From assembly GCA_009695065.1 (NCBI GenBank), contig SIBR01000006.1:1-64000 (forward strand): DNA of 64,000 nucleotides, given 5' to 3'. A model generated the notes under the pieces. That model made no database searches and was not told the origin of the DNA. It saw nothing but the letters and a program-made list of their open reading frames with translations. The first letter of the stretch is position 1, and the number at the start of each line of letters is the position of its first letter. Shown here piece after piece: positions 45,571 to 54,165 of this stretch. Source of the stretch: Opitutus sp. Its GTDB lineage: Bacteria; Verrucomicrobiota; Verrucomicrobiae; Opitutales; Opitutaceae. The position numbers and the translations under genes were made by a program.

Positions 45571-45807
45571 TCAGTTGCAGCCGCAGCCGCTTCCGCCGAC
45601 GCCACGACCACCGGTGGCGGTCTCGCGCGAAAAATAGACATGTTCCGCCAACGCATTGTGCAATGGATCGCGATCCGGCTTCATCGCATAATCCGTCAGA
45701 GTCGCCCGTTCCCACGGTTTCACCCGGACGAGGTTGGCGCCGGCGCAGCCGGACAGGAGCGTCGCGACCATGGCCAGAACGAGAATCGTGAGGAGGCGGA
45801 TCTTCAT
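45571..45807 (-). CDS. Small DUF4266 lipoprotein
   Basis: The 78-residue product begins MKIRLLTILVLAMVATLLSGC, a lipoprotein signal with lipidated Cys20. It then shows VKPWERATLTDYAMKPDRDP, HVYFSRETATGGRGVGGSGCGCN. The 'WERA.L...M' start and the Gly/Cys-rich end CGCN are typical of DUF4266. This is the last gene of the DUF3570-ApbE-TlpA-DUF4266 run. Such small lipoproteins recur with ApbE, but their biochemical role is not known to me. The paired terminal cysteines could bind metal or form a disulfide handled by the TlpA protein; this is inference. Confidence 0.88.
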   Translation of the reverse strand: MKIRLLTILVLAMVATLLSGCAGANLVRVKPWERATLTDYAMKPDRDPLHNALAEHVYFSRETATGGRGVGGSGCGCN

Positions 45808-45812
45808 GAGCG

Positions 45813-46325
45813 TTAGTTTTTTTCCGCGAGGAGAGTTTCGATTTCACGGCGGATATCCCGATCCGTGGCGTCGCCGTGAAAACCTTCGTGAATGAAACGC
45901 ACTTTGCCGTCACGGCCGAGGAGATAGCTGGTCGGCATCGTTGGCACGACGACCTGCTGCACCAAGGCCTGACCGCGGTCGTGCAACGTGAAAAAGGGCG
46001 GCGTCATCTTTTTCCAGAACGCCGCCGCCGCCGCCGGTTTTTCGTCGATGCTCACCGCGGCGATGACCAAACCCCGCGAGGCATAAGCCGCGTGGATTTT
46101 CGCCATCGCCGGGAACGAGGCCTTGCACGGCGCACACCACGAGGCCCAGAAATCCACGAGCACCACCTGACCGGCGGTGGCCGGCAGTTCGCCACCGGCG
46201 AGGTTGACCACGCCGGCATTCGCCAGCGACGGGAAGGCATCGCCCACTTTCACCTCCGCACGAGCCGGAGCGCCGAATGGGCCAACCAGCACGAGGGCGA
46301 GGAGCGTCTTAATTGGAAACGACAT
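45813..46325 (-). CDS. TlpA/ResA-type periplasmic thiol-disulfide oxidoreductase
   Basis: The 170-residue exported thioredoxin has a signal peptide (TLLALVLVGPFGAPARA) and the active site FWASWCAPCKASFP, the WCxxC motif of the TlpA/ResA group. cis-Pro is in VVPTMPTSYLL. It overlaps the end of apbE by 17 bp and is 5 bp from the DUF4266 gene, so all three are co-translated. It likely keeps cysteines of an exported partner reduced. Confidence 0.92.
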   Translation of the reverse strand: MSFPIKTLLALVLVGPFGAPARAEVKVGDAFPSLANAGVVNLAGGELPATAGQVVLVDFWASWCAPCKASFPAMAKIHAAYASRGLVIAAVSIDEKPAAAAAFWKKMTPPFFTLHDRGQALVQQVVVPTMPTSYLLGRDGKVRFIHEGFHGDATDRDIRREIETLLAEKN

Positions 46326-47298
46326 AGTGGAAAAATCCGCGGGTTTGTGCGCGCACCTTCTCGGTGAGAATCAGGCCCTCGGCGGCGGCGGACGCCTGGA
46401 TGAATTCGACGCCTTTGGGCACGCCCAGCACGAACGCCGTGGTGGAAAGCACCCCGGCCTGCAGGCAGGTGCCCGCAATCACCGTCGCCTGCACGCAACC
46501 ATTGGACACCGGCCAGCCGGTGCGGGGATCGACGATGTGCCCGTAACGTTTTCCAGCGATCGTGAAACACCGCAGATAATCGCCCGAAGACGCCACCCCC
46601 TTCCCCACCACGCCGATGCTTCCGGCGGCGGCACCCGGCTTGAGCGGATCTTCCAAGCCGATATGCCAGGCCGGCCGGCCGGGGGGCGCCCCCACGGCCC
46701 GCAAATCATGACCGAAATCGACGAGCGCCGCGGGGATGCCGTGGTCGCCAGCGAGCTGCGCCACAATGTCGACCGCGTATTCCTTGCCGAACCCGCCGAA
46801 GTCGAGCGCCATGCCGGCTTCGGGCAGGAACACCTTGCCCGCCGCACGCTGCACTTTTTTCCAACCGACCAAGGCGCGCGCGGCGGCAATCTCCGCGGCC
46901 TCGGGAATGCGCGGCTTCTCCGCCTTGTAATTCCACAGCTGGATCAACGGCAGTGCCGTCGGATCGAGCACGCCCTGGGTCATGAAATGCAGTGTGTCGC
47001 AGAGCTTCAGCAACCCTTCCATCTCCGCGTCGATCTCGACCCAGGTGCGGCCGGCCGCCGCGTTGATCCGGCTGATCAGGCTGTCGGGCCGAAAGCGGGA
47101 ATATTTCGCCTCGAAGGCATTCACCCAGGCGACGGCCGCCCGTTCGAAACCCGCCGCCTGCACGTCACCGCCGGGCGCGGCATATTGCACCTCGCAACTC
47201 GTGCCGAGGGCCGGGAACGAGAGTTTCCGCAACGGCAGGTCCGCCGGCAGCTGAGCCGGGGCCGGCGGCGGGCGATGGGATTGGGCAACGACGGCCAT
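46309..47298 (-). CDS. apbE: FAD:protein FMN transferase ApbE
   Basis: ApbE attaches FMN from FAD to Ser/Thr of exported proteins. The 329-residue protein shows the family pattern AAVAWVNAFEAKYSRFRPDSLISRIN, DFGGFGKEYAVDIV, KRYGHIVDPRTGWPV and LQAGVLSTTAFVLG, which binds magnesium and FAD. It lacks a clear signal peptide at the chosen start, although ApbE normally acts in the periplasm. An internal or unusual export signal, or a different start, is possible. It lies in a conserved set with DUF3570, TlpA and DUF4266. No target protein with an evident flavinylation motif is adjacent. Confidence 0.92.
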   Translation of the reverse strand: MAVVAQSHRPPPAPAQLPADLPLRKLSFPALGTSCEVQYAAPGGDVQAAGFERAAVAWVNAFEAKYSRFRPDSLISRINAAAGRTWVEIDAEMEGLLKLCDTLHFMTQGVLDPTALPLIQLWNYKAEKPRIPEAAEIAAARALVGWKKVQRAAGKVFLPEAGMALDFGGFGKEYAVDIVAQLAGDHGIPAALVDFGHDLRAVGAPPGRPAWHIGLEDPLKPGAAAGSIGVVGKGVASSGDYLRCFTIAGKRYGHIVDPRTGWPVSNGCVQATVIAGTCLQAGVLSTTAFVLGVPKGVEFIQASAAAEGLILTEKVRAQTRGFFHYVVSN

Positions 47299-47369
47299 GG
47301 CGGAACAGCGGGGCTATGACCGAAACCTGAAGTTTCGGCCAGCCGGGGCGGAAAAATGGAGCAGCGCTT

Positions 47370-48530
47370 TCACCAGGAGAATTTCAGACCAAACGTGGAG
47401 ATGCGGGCGTCGCAATAGGCGCTGCGCGGCGTGACACCATCGCGACCGCGCATGTCGTATTGCTCGATCGCCGCATCGAGCTGCCACGCGTCGGCGACCT
47501 GATAGATCACCTTCAAGCCGTAGGTGTAGGTCCGCATCGCGGAGAGCCGGAAGTCGGACGAATAAAAAGGTCCCTGCCGCCGCGGCAGGCCCGACTGCGG
47601 CACCACGGCGGTGCCATCGAGCGTATAGTGGTAGAAATTGGCCGCCGTTTGCTGATAAAACCGGAAAGATGGCCGCAGAATGAACTTTTCGCCCGCGCGT
47701 TGAAACCACGCCAGATCGAGCGTGTGAGCGTCGGTGTCGTAGGTGTCGTGATAGAAGCGATAGCTTGCATCGATAGCGCCCCGCACTTCGGGAAACGCGC
47801 GGTTTAACGTCGCGAGCGCGATCCATTTGTCGCGTTCCTCCGGCCGGTTTTCCCCAAACGTGAGCGGCAGGAAAACGCCGGGAAAAATCTGGGTGTTCTT
47901 CTGGACCAGCTTGTACGGGTCGGCAAGAAATCCGCGCTGCGTTCCCCAGGTGAGATTGAAGCCGACCACGGTCCGGGGATCCAACAACTGGGTCGCGCCG
48001 ACGATCACGTCCTGGGTCCGCTTCGCGCGGCGCGGCACTTGAAAGAACACCTTAATATCGTCGTTCGTGGCCGCATAGCCGAGGAGCAAGGTGGAGTTCT
48101 TCTGGTTGAAATCGGTGACCGTGTTGATCGACCAGCCGGTGGAAACGTAGTCGCTTTCACGGCTGTTGCCGATGCCGAGCGCCACATTCACCCGGCGAAA
48201 CTGGTGGGAGAAATCGGCGTTCCAAGCCTTGCGCCGTTCGTGCAGATTCGAAAGCGACACCTGATCGCTGCCGGCCGGCGCGGGCTGTCCATTCGGCGTG
48301 GCCCCGGCGATCGCGTCGAGAATACCCTGGAATTTCAGGTGGGTATCGGTGCCCAGATCCTGCTCGATCAGGGCCGCCTGAGTTTCAACGGCGATCCGGC
48401 CGCCGGACTCGCGGTAATCCGAATACTTGTAGCTGACCGAGTTATCCGCCCACGCCGACCGCGGGGTCAGCCCCAGCAGCAGGGACGCCAGGCCGAGGGC
48501 GCGGGGTTTCGGGAATGACGCAAAATTCAT
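47370..48530 (-). CDS. DUF3570 outer-membrane beta-barrel protein
   Basis: The 386-residue product starts at ATG 48530 with a signal peptide (ALGLASLLLGLTPRSAWA). Alternating strands follow: VSYKYSDYRESGGRI, HLKFQGILDAIAGATPNG, STLLLGYAATNDDIKVFFQ, IDASYRFYHDTYDTDAHTLD. It ends in STFGLKFSW with a terminal aromatic residue, as expected for BamA-inserted barrels. The pattern matches DUF3570. It is the first gene of the DUF3570-apbE-tlpA-DUF4266 run. It probably forms a barrel of 14 or more strands; its role in redox export is not settled. Confidence 0.9.
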   Translation of the reverse strand: MNFASFPKPRALGLASLLLGLTPRSAWADNSVSYKYSDYRESGGRIAVETQAALIEQDLGTDTHLKFQGILDAIAGATPNGQPAPAGSDQVSLSNLHERRKAWNADFSHQFRRVNVALGIGNSRESDYVSTGWSINTVTDFNQKNSTLLLGYAATNDDIKVFFQVPRRAKRTQDVIVGATQLLDPRTVVGFNLTWGTQRGFLADPYKLVQKNTQIFPGVFLPLTFGENRPEERDKWIALATLNRAFPEVRGAIDASYRFYHDTYDTDAHTLDLAWFQRAGEKFILRPSFRFYQQTAANFYHYTLDGTAVVPQSGLPRRQGPFYSSDFRLSAMRTYTYGLKVIYQVADAWQLDAAIEQYDMRGRDGVTPRSAYCDARISTFGLKFSW

Positions 48531-48639
48531 CGGAAAATGTGACAGAACGAGGAGTTCGCTAATTCGCCGGTTAGACTCCCGCAATCCGAAGAAGGTAACA
48601 ATTTATTCAGAAAAAACGCGCCCGCGCCGGATCGCGCTG

Positions 48640-49182
48640 TCAGCGCACGACTTCAACGGATGAAACGGTGGCGACAAACGTGACCTGACCGGGGTTGGCC
48701 CGATTGGGCACCAGCTGGGCCTGCACGAGAGCGACGTAGGGCGAGCGCTGCTGCAGGGCGAAGTAAAACTTTTTCAGCGGCTCCCACTCCGCATTGCTGA
48801 TTTGGAAACGGACGTTGTTGACGGCGAGCTGGCCGTTGGTCTCCGGCGGCGACGGCGGATCCTCGCGCAGATTCCGGCCCAACCCGGCCTCCGATGCCAG
48901 TTGCTGGATCGTCGTGAAGAGCCGCGTGCCATCGAGCGTCTTCGAAGGTTCCAGCTGGGCGGCGGCCTTGCGCGCCGCCTCCTCGATCAGCGGCTTGTCC
49001 CGCAGGTACTGCTCCTGCTCGTTGAGCGCGACTGTCGTGGTGCGCTGCAGCCGCCAGAACCGGCCGGCCTGATCGCTGAAATGCGAGATCCAGATTACGA
49101 GGCCGATCCCGGCAAAGGCCACCAGCAGGATTTTTTCGCGCAAGGCGCGACTGAGAAACTGGGCGCGGATGGCGCGGATCAT
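48640..49182 (-). CDS. gspM: Type II secretion-like platform protein GspM
   Basis: The 180-residue protein has one N-terminal transmembrane helix (KILLVAFAGIGLVIWISHF) after a short cytoplasmic stub. A coiled-coil (LNEQEQYLRDKPLIEEAARKAAAQL) and a periplasmic ferredoxin-like domain (FTTIQQLASEAGL, FQISNAEWEPLKKFYFALQQ) complete the GspM/PilO architecture. Its ATG overlaps the GspL stop by 4 bp (ATGA). It is the last gene of the pseudopilin run. Sequence alone is weakly conserved; position and topology support the call. Confidence 0.75.
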   Translation of the reverse strand: MIRAIRAQFLSRALREKILLVAFAGIGLVIWISHFSDQAGRFWRLQRTTTVALNEQEQYLRDKPLIEEAARKAAAQLEPSKTLDGTRLFTTIQQLASEAGLGRNLREDPPSPPETNGQLAVNNVRFQISNAEWEPLKKFYFALQQRSPYVALVQAQLVPNRANPGQVTFVATVSSVEVVR

Positions 49183-50342
49183 ACGGAGGGCGTGGGCTTC
49201 ACCGCGCCCGGTTTGAAAGTCACCACGAGTTCAAAAACCGCCCGATCACCCTGCGACGGCCGCGGGTTCACCTTCACGTCCTCGCATTCCGGCAGGTTTT
49301 TGATCTGCGTCTGATAGACGTTGATCAACGCCGCGTTATTCGTGTTGGTCTGCACCTCGATGTAGAGCGCGTACAGCCCGCCGGAAGGACGGGTTTCCGC
49401 ACGCGTCAGCATGATCTCGCCGGGTTTCCACTTGTTGTCCACGCCGACCAGCTTGGTCACCATTTCGAGCGGCAGGAGACGCTGGTTGGCCAGTTCATCG
49501 ATTCGCTTGGCGAGCGTCTGGGAGGTCTTGATTTTTTCGATCAGCGGCTTGCGCGCGTTGAGCTGGGTGACGCGAACGTCCTGCCATTTCCGGGCGCCGA
49601 AGAGGGTGACTTCGCCCAGACCGAGCACCAGCAGCGCGGCGGCGCATCCCAACGCGACCCGCCAGAGGATCACGTCGCGCTGGCGGGCGCTGCGCAACAG
49701 GGCGAGTTCACCCTTGTCCCGCACATCGAGGGAAGCCGCCGTGGCTTTCGGCTGGCGCGAAACGAAATCTCCCGAGCGAAAGCCCATTTCACCGTCGTTC
49801 CGGGATGCCTCGGGCACCGGCCAAGCGGCCAGATCGATCACCGTCTTGCTGCCGCCCATGGCGTGGAGCAACGCCTCGCGCACCCGAGCCCGGTCCTCGT
49901 CCGGCGCTGTGGGATCGAGCGCCCGGGACAAAACCCTCGCCGGGACCGCCGAGGATTCCCAATACACGGCCGTGATCTCCGTGGCCGTCGTGAGAACAAC
50001 CGTGGTCGCAGGTTCGACCGCTGCGCCAAAAACCGCCGCGGCGGCGGGAATGACCAATTCGGCGTCCTGCCACGCCGCGGTCTGATCGGCCGTAAAGCGG
50101 CGGCGGTAGGCCGCATAAACAAAGGCATGCAGGGCGCCCGGCACCCAATACCACCCGTAAAAAAGCTGGGGCAAGGGAAACGGCGCCATGATCTCCAAGG
50201 CCAGTTCCACCTGGGCCGCCGCTTCCGCAGCCGTTGCGCCAGCCGTGATCGGCACGGCGCGGGAAAAAAACAAGGCGTCCGACAACAAGGCGACCTTAGG
50301 CGGCGGCGGCCCGGCGCGGAGAAAACTAAGAGGCGAGGCCAT
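49179..50342 (-). CDS. gspL: Type II secretion-like platform protein GspL/PilN-like
   Basis: The 387-residue product has a cytoplasmic part of about 220 residues that resembles a degenerate actin-like fold of GspL/PilM. A transmembrane helix follows (VILWRVALGCAAALLVLGLGEV), then a PilN-like periplasmic region with a coiled coil (LNARKPLIEKIKTSQTLAKRIDELANQ). It ends with a ferredoxin-like domain (LYALYIEVQTNTNNAALINVYQTQIKNL). I saw no clear ATP-binding motif. The start ATG 50342 is preferred over a TTG two codons upstream. It is located between gspK and gspM. Confidence 0.72.
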   Translation of the reverse strand: MASPLSFLRAGPPPPKVALLSDALFFSRAVPITAGATAAEAAAQVELALEIMAPFPLPQLFYGWYWVPGALHAFVYAAYRRRFTADQTAAWQDAELVIPAAAAVFGAAVEPATTVVLTTATEITAVYWESSAVPARVLSRALDPTAPDEDRARVREALLHAMGGSKTVIDLAAWPVPEASRNDGEMGFRSGDFVSRQPKATAASLDVRDKGELALLRSARQRDVILWRVALGCAAALLVLGLGEVTLFGARKWQDVRVTQLNARKPLIEKIKTSQTLAKRIDELANQRLLPLEMVTKLVGVDNKWKPGEIMLTRAETRPSGGLYALYIEVQTNTNNAALINVYQTQIKNLPECEDVKVNPRPSQGDRAVFELVVTFKPGAVKPTPSV

Positions 50343-50426
50343 GGGCAAAAGGTGTGGGCGGCGCTGAGCGGGTAGCGAGGACGAAAGGCGGGGCCAAGCG
50401 GGCGGAGGGTTCGTTAGGATCGCGGC

Positions 50427-51650
50427 TCATTTCTCACGCTTGTCGGCAGGTGGTGGCGAGGGCTGAGAGATCTCATCATTTTCACGAACTTCCAAGAGCG
50501 TAAAAGGATAGCGCAGGTTCCGGTCGGTGGAGGTTCCAGGGGCGTTTTGGCGGTTGTTGGAAACGGCGGGATTAGGACTGTTCGGCGGAACGGGATTGCG
50601 CTGATTCTGTGCCGCGGTGGCATTCCGCGCCGTGGGGGCAGACGTCTGCGTGCGCTGGGCGGTTGCAGTGGTCTGGACGATGGTGGCGCCGTTGGGCGGC
50701 GCGATTACGGCCGCCAGCCGGAATTGGGAACTCCCCTCATGCACGGTGATCGTAATGCGCAACGCGCTGATCGCCGTCCCAAAGCTCCCCGTGCTACCCG
50801 TCGTGCCCGCGATCTGCTGGGCATCGCTGGCATTCCGAAAATACCCCGGCCCCTGCGTTTGATAGGAACCGGTCCCTTTCAAATAATCGTCCACGTTCTG
50901 CTGCCCGATCGGATCGAACTGGCCCAGGGTCGCGAGCGTGTCGGGGCGGGCGCCGTTGATGTTGGGCCGTTGAAAGTCGAGCAGGGAGACGCTGTCGACG
51001 AACCGCCGCCACCATTCGTTCGGCCGCCCTTCTTCGTCGAAAAACATTTCCCGCACCTTGTCGATCGCGCTCAGTTCTCGGAAGGAGCGGAGCGAACGGT
51101 GCGGCTCCGCGTAGGGGATCGCGCTTTGCTCGTAGCGGGGCCGGAGCCCGGTGCTGTAGATGTGCTCTTTCTTCATCCAGCCCGCCAGCGCATCGGCCAG
51201 CGCCGTGGCATCGTTTTCCGGAATCAGCCAGTTTTTGAAAAGGTTGGTCAGCATGGCCGCATCCGCCCGCGGCAGGGAAATCCGGCCGCTCTCATCCTCG
51301 AACGCCACGTCGACCGTGCGGGCCTCGGTCGGCACGTACGAAGCGAACGTGAGCGGGTCGGACCAGCCTTCCGCCGGGCTGTGCAGGCCGTTGCCGACCC
51401 GCCGGAATTCCTCAAGCACCGCGAGCGTCACCTCCAACGCGGAATATGCCTCCATGCGCAACCGGCGCGCCACGGCAGCGCGCTGCTCGACCAAGAGGTC
51501 GTTGGTCGCCTTGTCCATGAAGACGACCAGCGCCGTCACGGCAAAGATCAGCGTCACCATTACGACCACGAGCACCGACCCGTTCCTGCCAACCTGACGA
51601 TGGCCGAATTGGCGGGGCCGGGGACGAAGTGCTGGGAGCGGCGCGTTCAT
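50427..51650 (-). CDS. gspK: Minor pseudopilin GspK
   Basis: The 407-residue protein has a hydrophobic N-terminal segment (GSVLVVVMVTLIFAVTALVVFM) preceded by a long basic leader and GRNG, which fits a prepilin-type signal that is cut after Gly. The globular part has the GspK features VDVAFEDESGRISLPRADAAML and NINGARPDTLATLG. GspK caps the pseudopilus tip together with GspI and GspJ. The C-terminal 80 residues are Pro/Thr/Asn-rich and probably disordered, an addition compared with usual GspK. It is preceded by gspJ with a 3-bp gap. Confidence 0.85.
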   Translation of the reverse strand: MNAPLPALRPRPRQFGHRQVGRNGSVLVVVMVTLIFAVTALVVFMDKATNDLLVEQRAAVARRLRMEAYSALEVTLAVLEEFRRVGNGLHSPAEGWSDPLTFASYVPTEARTVDVAFEDESGRISLPRADAAMLTNLFKNWLIPENDATALADALAGWMKKEHIYSTGLRPRYEQSAIPYAEPHRSLRSFRELSAIDKVREMFFDEEGRPNEWWRRFVDSVSLLDFQRPNINGARPDTLATLGQFDPIGQQNVDDYLKGTGSYQTQGPGYFRNASDAQQIAGTTGSTGSFGTAISALRITITVHEGSSQFRLAAVIAPPNGATIVQTTATAQRTQTSAPTARNATAAQNQRNPVPPNSPNPAVSNNRQNAPGTSTDRNLRYPFTLLEVRENDEISQPSPPPADKREK

Positions 51651-51653
51651 GGT

Positions 51654-52397
51654 TCAGAACGCCGGCAGCGCAAGGCTCGGACTAGGCAGCGTGATGACCG
51701 TTTCCCGGGTCAATTTTCCATAGGTGAACGTAAACCGCAGCCGCTGGGGGGTCGTCGGCTGGCCCTGCGAATCGAGTTTCAGCGTTGTCTCGGTGCTCCA
51801 GCGACTGATCGTGGCATCGTAGTAATCATAGGCGACGCCCGTGACCAGTGGGGTGACGACGCTTTCGCGCGGCGGATCCGTGTCGAAATTCTTCTCGAGC
51901 CGTGAATGCCAGAGGAGAACGAGCCCCTCGTTGGGACGGACCTGGATCGAGCACACGACTTCTGGCAGCGGCCGCTCCGGCCACTGAAACAAGCGGCTGC
52001 CGGCCGGCAGGTCGAACGTCAGGAGTTTTTCCGAGGAGGCATTCTGGGGCCGGATCTCCTCCAGCGTGATTGGGGTCGTGCTGGCGGAGGCGGCCGGTGG
52101 CAGCACGGCACCGCGTAATTCGTTCTCGAGAAAACGGCTGACGGCGCGCACGTGCTGATCGAAGAGCCGGCGATCGGCATTGCGGCCCCAGAGTTCGCCC
52201 ATCGAAAAAACGAAGAGATTGAGCGCCACCAACACGAGCGAGACGAGGGCAAGCGCGAGGAGAATCTCGATGAGCGTGAACGCGGACCGGCGTTTCACCC
52301 GCAACCGCCGTGGCGTGGCGGCCACCGGGCGCCGCCCAGCCGGGTCGTCACCCTGGCCCAGCGTACGAAAATTTGTCTGGGCGCGGCCGGCACTCAT
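51654..52397 (-). CDS. gspJ: Minor pseudopilin GspJ
   Basis: The 247-residue product has the prepilin signal RRSAFTLIEILLALALVSLVLVALN after a 37-residue leader; the first residues after the cut are usually FTLIE, and Glu5 is present. The body shows FLENELRGAVLPPAAS and a final beta region (YDYYDATISRWSTETTLKL), as in GspJ. Its start overlaps the gspI stop (ATGA), so the two are translationally coupled. Prepilin peptidase is not in the window. Confidence 0.83.
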   Translation of the reverse strand: MSAGRAQTNFRTLGQGDDPAGRRPVAATPRRLRVKRRSAFTLIEILLALALVSLVLVALNLFVFSMGELWGRNADRRLFDQHVRAVSRFLENELRGAVLPPAASASTTPITLEEIRPQNASSEKLLTFDLPAGSRLFQWPERPLPEVVCSIQVRPNEGLVLLWHSRLEKNFDTDPPRESVVTPLVTGVAYDYYDATISRWSTETTLKLDSQGQPTTPQRLRFTFTYGKLTRETVITLPSPSLALPAF

Positions 52398-52924
52398 ATT
52401 TTCTTCTGCTGCAATTCGGTGATACGGGTCCGCACTTCCTGCCGCAGCTTGTCCCGCTCGGCCGGATCGACCGACCAGGTGGGACGCAGGAGCGTGAAGG
52501 TTTGCGCAACCCGGTCCGGCTCCGGACGGTTGGGATCCGATACCTCACACTTGAAGATCACGGTGAATACATCGGGCATCATCGTGGAGGTGATTTCGAC
52601 GCTCCACTGCGCCCGGCGTCCGCCCGCCGTCTCGAACTCTCCCCCCTTCTCCAGTTTCAAGCGATCCGGCTCCGCGAGCACCAACTGCCGGGCAAAAGCG
52701 ATGTCTTCCCCCACCACGGATTGGCGGGAAACAGCCTCGTAGCTGCTCAGGATATTCAAATACGCGGAGCCGAGTACGATCGCGGTCAGCGCAAAAATGG
52801 CCAGGGCGACGAGGACTTCGAGCAAGGTGAAGCCCCTTGGGGCGGGGGGGCGGGGCAAAGCCCCGCCCGCAGCCTGAGGGCCCCGCCGAAAATCCGCCCG
52901 GAAAACGAAAGGGATGAAACGCAT
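52394..52924 (-). CDS. gspI: Minor pseudopilin GspI
   Basis: From ATG 52924 the 176-residue product has a leader ending in PRG followed by FTLLEVLVALAIFALTAIVLGSAY, the standard class III prepilin signal with Glu5. The soluble part (YEAVSRQSVVGEDIAFARQLV, FTVIFKCEVSDPNRPEPDRV) is short, as in GspI. It follows gspH by one base and overlaps gspJ by 4 bp. A longer open frame upstream to 53050 lies within gspH and is not used. Confidence 0.83.
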   Translation of the reverse strand: MRFIPFVFRADFRRGPQAAGGALPRPPAPRGFTLLEVLVALAIFALTAIVLGSAYLNILSSYEAVSRQSVVGEDIAFARQLVLAEPDRLKLEKGGEFETAGGRRAQWSVEITSTMMPDVFTVIFKCEVSDPNRPEPDRVAQTFTLLRPTWSVDPAERDKLRQEVRTRITELQQKKI

Positions 52925-52925
52925 G

Positions 52926-53492
52926 TCAGATTCGCGGCGCGTTAGGATCGGGCGGGGTGAGTACCGCCGCGCAAGTCCACGGGTCGATCGCGATCGCCTG
53001 GGTCGCGCCCCGCTGTACGATTTGGAGCCGGAATGAAGTGCACGTCCCATCCGGATAGAACGTCACGAATTTCGCCGTCTGCGTCTCGATCATCACGCCC
53101 GCCACCAGGATGACATTGCCGCCCTTCTGTGTGGTGAGAAAATCCACCGCCAGTTCGCCATCGGCACCGGTGACGGACACCGGGAACTGCCTGGTCTCGC
53201 CCCCGTCGGTCAGGACAAAGGCCGTGCCTTTTTCCCGATCGTTGCTGAAGCGCAACTGGACCTCGTGTTCGTGTTGCAACGCGGCCTTGCGCGCCGCCTG
53301 CACGACTGTCCAAAACACTTCATCGACACCCCGCGGCTTATCCGCCAGCAACTGCGCCGAACCACCGATCAGGATGCCCGCCAGCAAGCCGATGATTGCG
53401 AGCGCGAGTAGAATCTCGAGCAGCGTGAAGCCGGCCCGGCCGCCACGCCGCCCAGCCGTGAAGGGAAAAAAGGGGGCGGATGACAAAGGCAC
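52926..53492 (-). CDS. gspH: Pseudopilin GspH
   Basis: The prepilin signal AGFTLLEILLALAIIGLLAGILIGG identifies a type II pseudopilin. The globular part (GVDEVFWTVVQAARKAALQHEHEVQLRFSNDREKG, FYPDGTCTSFRLQI) is of GspH/FimT type. There is no ATG before the signal, so I chose GTG 53492 (VPLSSAPFFPF then the signal), which gives 188 residues. The frame remains open to 53687, but this part is antisense or leader DNA of the preceding gene. It sits between gspG and gspI. Confidence 0.8.
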   Translation of the reverse strand: MPLSSAPFFPFTAGRRGGRAGFTLLEILLALAIIGLLAGILIGGSAQLLADKPRGVDEVFWTVVQAARKAALQHEHEVQLRFSNDREKGTAFVLTDGGETRQFPVSVTGADGELAVDFLTTQKGGNVILVAGVMIETQTAKFVTFYPDGTCTSFRLQIVQRGATQAIAIDPWTCAAVLTPPDPNAPRI

Positions 53493-53548
53493 GATGCTGG
53501 GACCACCGACGCCCGCGAAATTTTGCGGACCTCGGTCCTGCCGCCGGA

Positions 53549-54055
53549 TCACTTGTTCGTCGGGCCGCTCTCCCAATTGCCGATGTCGTCGTCGGTCCCG
53601 CTTTGATGATCCGGCCCTTTGGACCAAATATCGAAGCTGCCCTTGTTGTGCTTGCCGGGATACTCGTATTGGTAGGGATCGCCCCACGGATCGGTCGGAA
53701 CTTTATCGCCTTCGATATAAGGCCCCGCCCACCGCTCACCCCGTTGGGACGGCCGTGCGATCAGCGCCTGCAGGCCGTCCGAGCTACTCGGGTAGTCGCC
53801 CATGGCGATCTTGTAGGCGTTGAGCGGCAATTTTACGCTCGTCCGCACGAAGAGATCGGCGGTCTGGATTTTCGCGCTGTCGTAGATGCCGCCGATTTTG
53901 CTGATCGCGAGCCCGGCCACGAGGCCGATGATCGCGAGTACGACAAGAATTTCGAGCAGCGTGAAGCCGCGCGCCCGAGCCGGGCGGCGGACGAACCTCT
54001 CCCCGCCACGAGCGGCAAAAGGCGGGGTGGACGCAGAGGGTGCGGGAAAAGGCAT
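53549..54055 (-). CDS. gspG: Major pseudopilin GspG
   Basis: The 168-residue protein has the prepilin signal ARGFTLLEILVVLAIIGLVAGLAISKIG. The body contains the GspG markers NAYKIAMGDYPSSSDGLQALI, WAGPYIEGDKVPTDPWGDPYQYEYPG and the calcium-binding end FDIWSKGPDHQSGTDDDIGNWE, which fits this family almost residue for residue. GspG builds the pseudopilus shaft that pushes substrates through the secretin. The start ATG 54055 is preceded by GTG in the same frame. No gspD, gspE or gspF lies in the window. Confidence 0.95.
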   Translation of the reverse strand: MPFPAPSASTPPFAARGGERFVRRPARARGFTLLEILVVLAIIGLVAGLAISKIGGIYDSAKIQTADLFVRTSVKLPLNAYKIAMGDYPSSSDGLQALIARPSQRGERWAGPYIEGDKVPTDPWGDPYQYEYPGKHNKGSFDIWSKGPDHQSGTDDDIGNWESGPTNK

Positions 54056-54165
54056 CACGGAGGAACGATGTTAAACCTGCCAGCGGATGTCGAGACGCTC
54101 GCACAGCGTGAAGGTTGCAGGAAACCACGATCTTCCACTCGGCCCGCCACGGAACCGGACTGCAA

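Noticed and set aside
45434..45913. 159-codon minus open frame overlapping the DUF4266 and TlpA genes
   Set aside because: It is an alternative frame of real genes on the same strand; only its last 35 residues are outside them and show no family.
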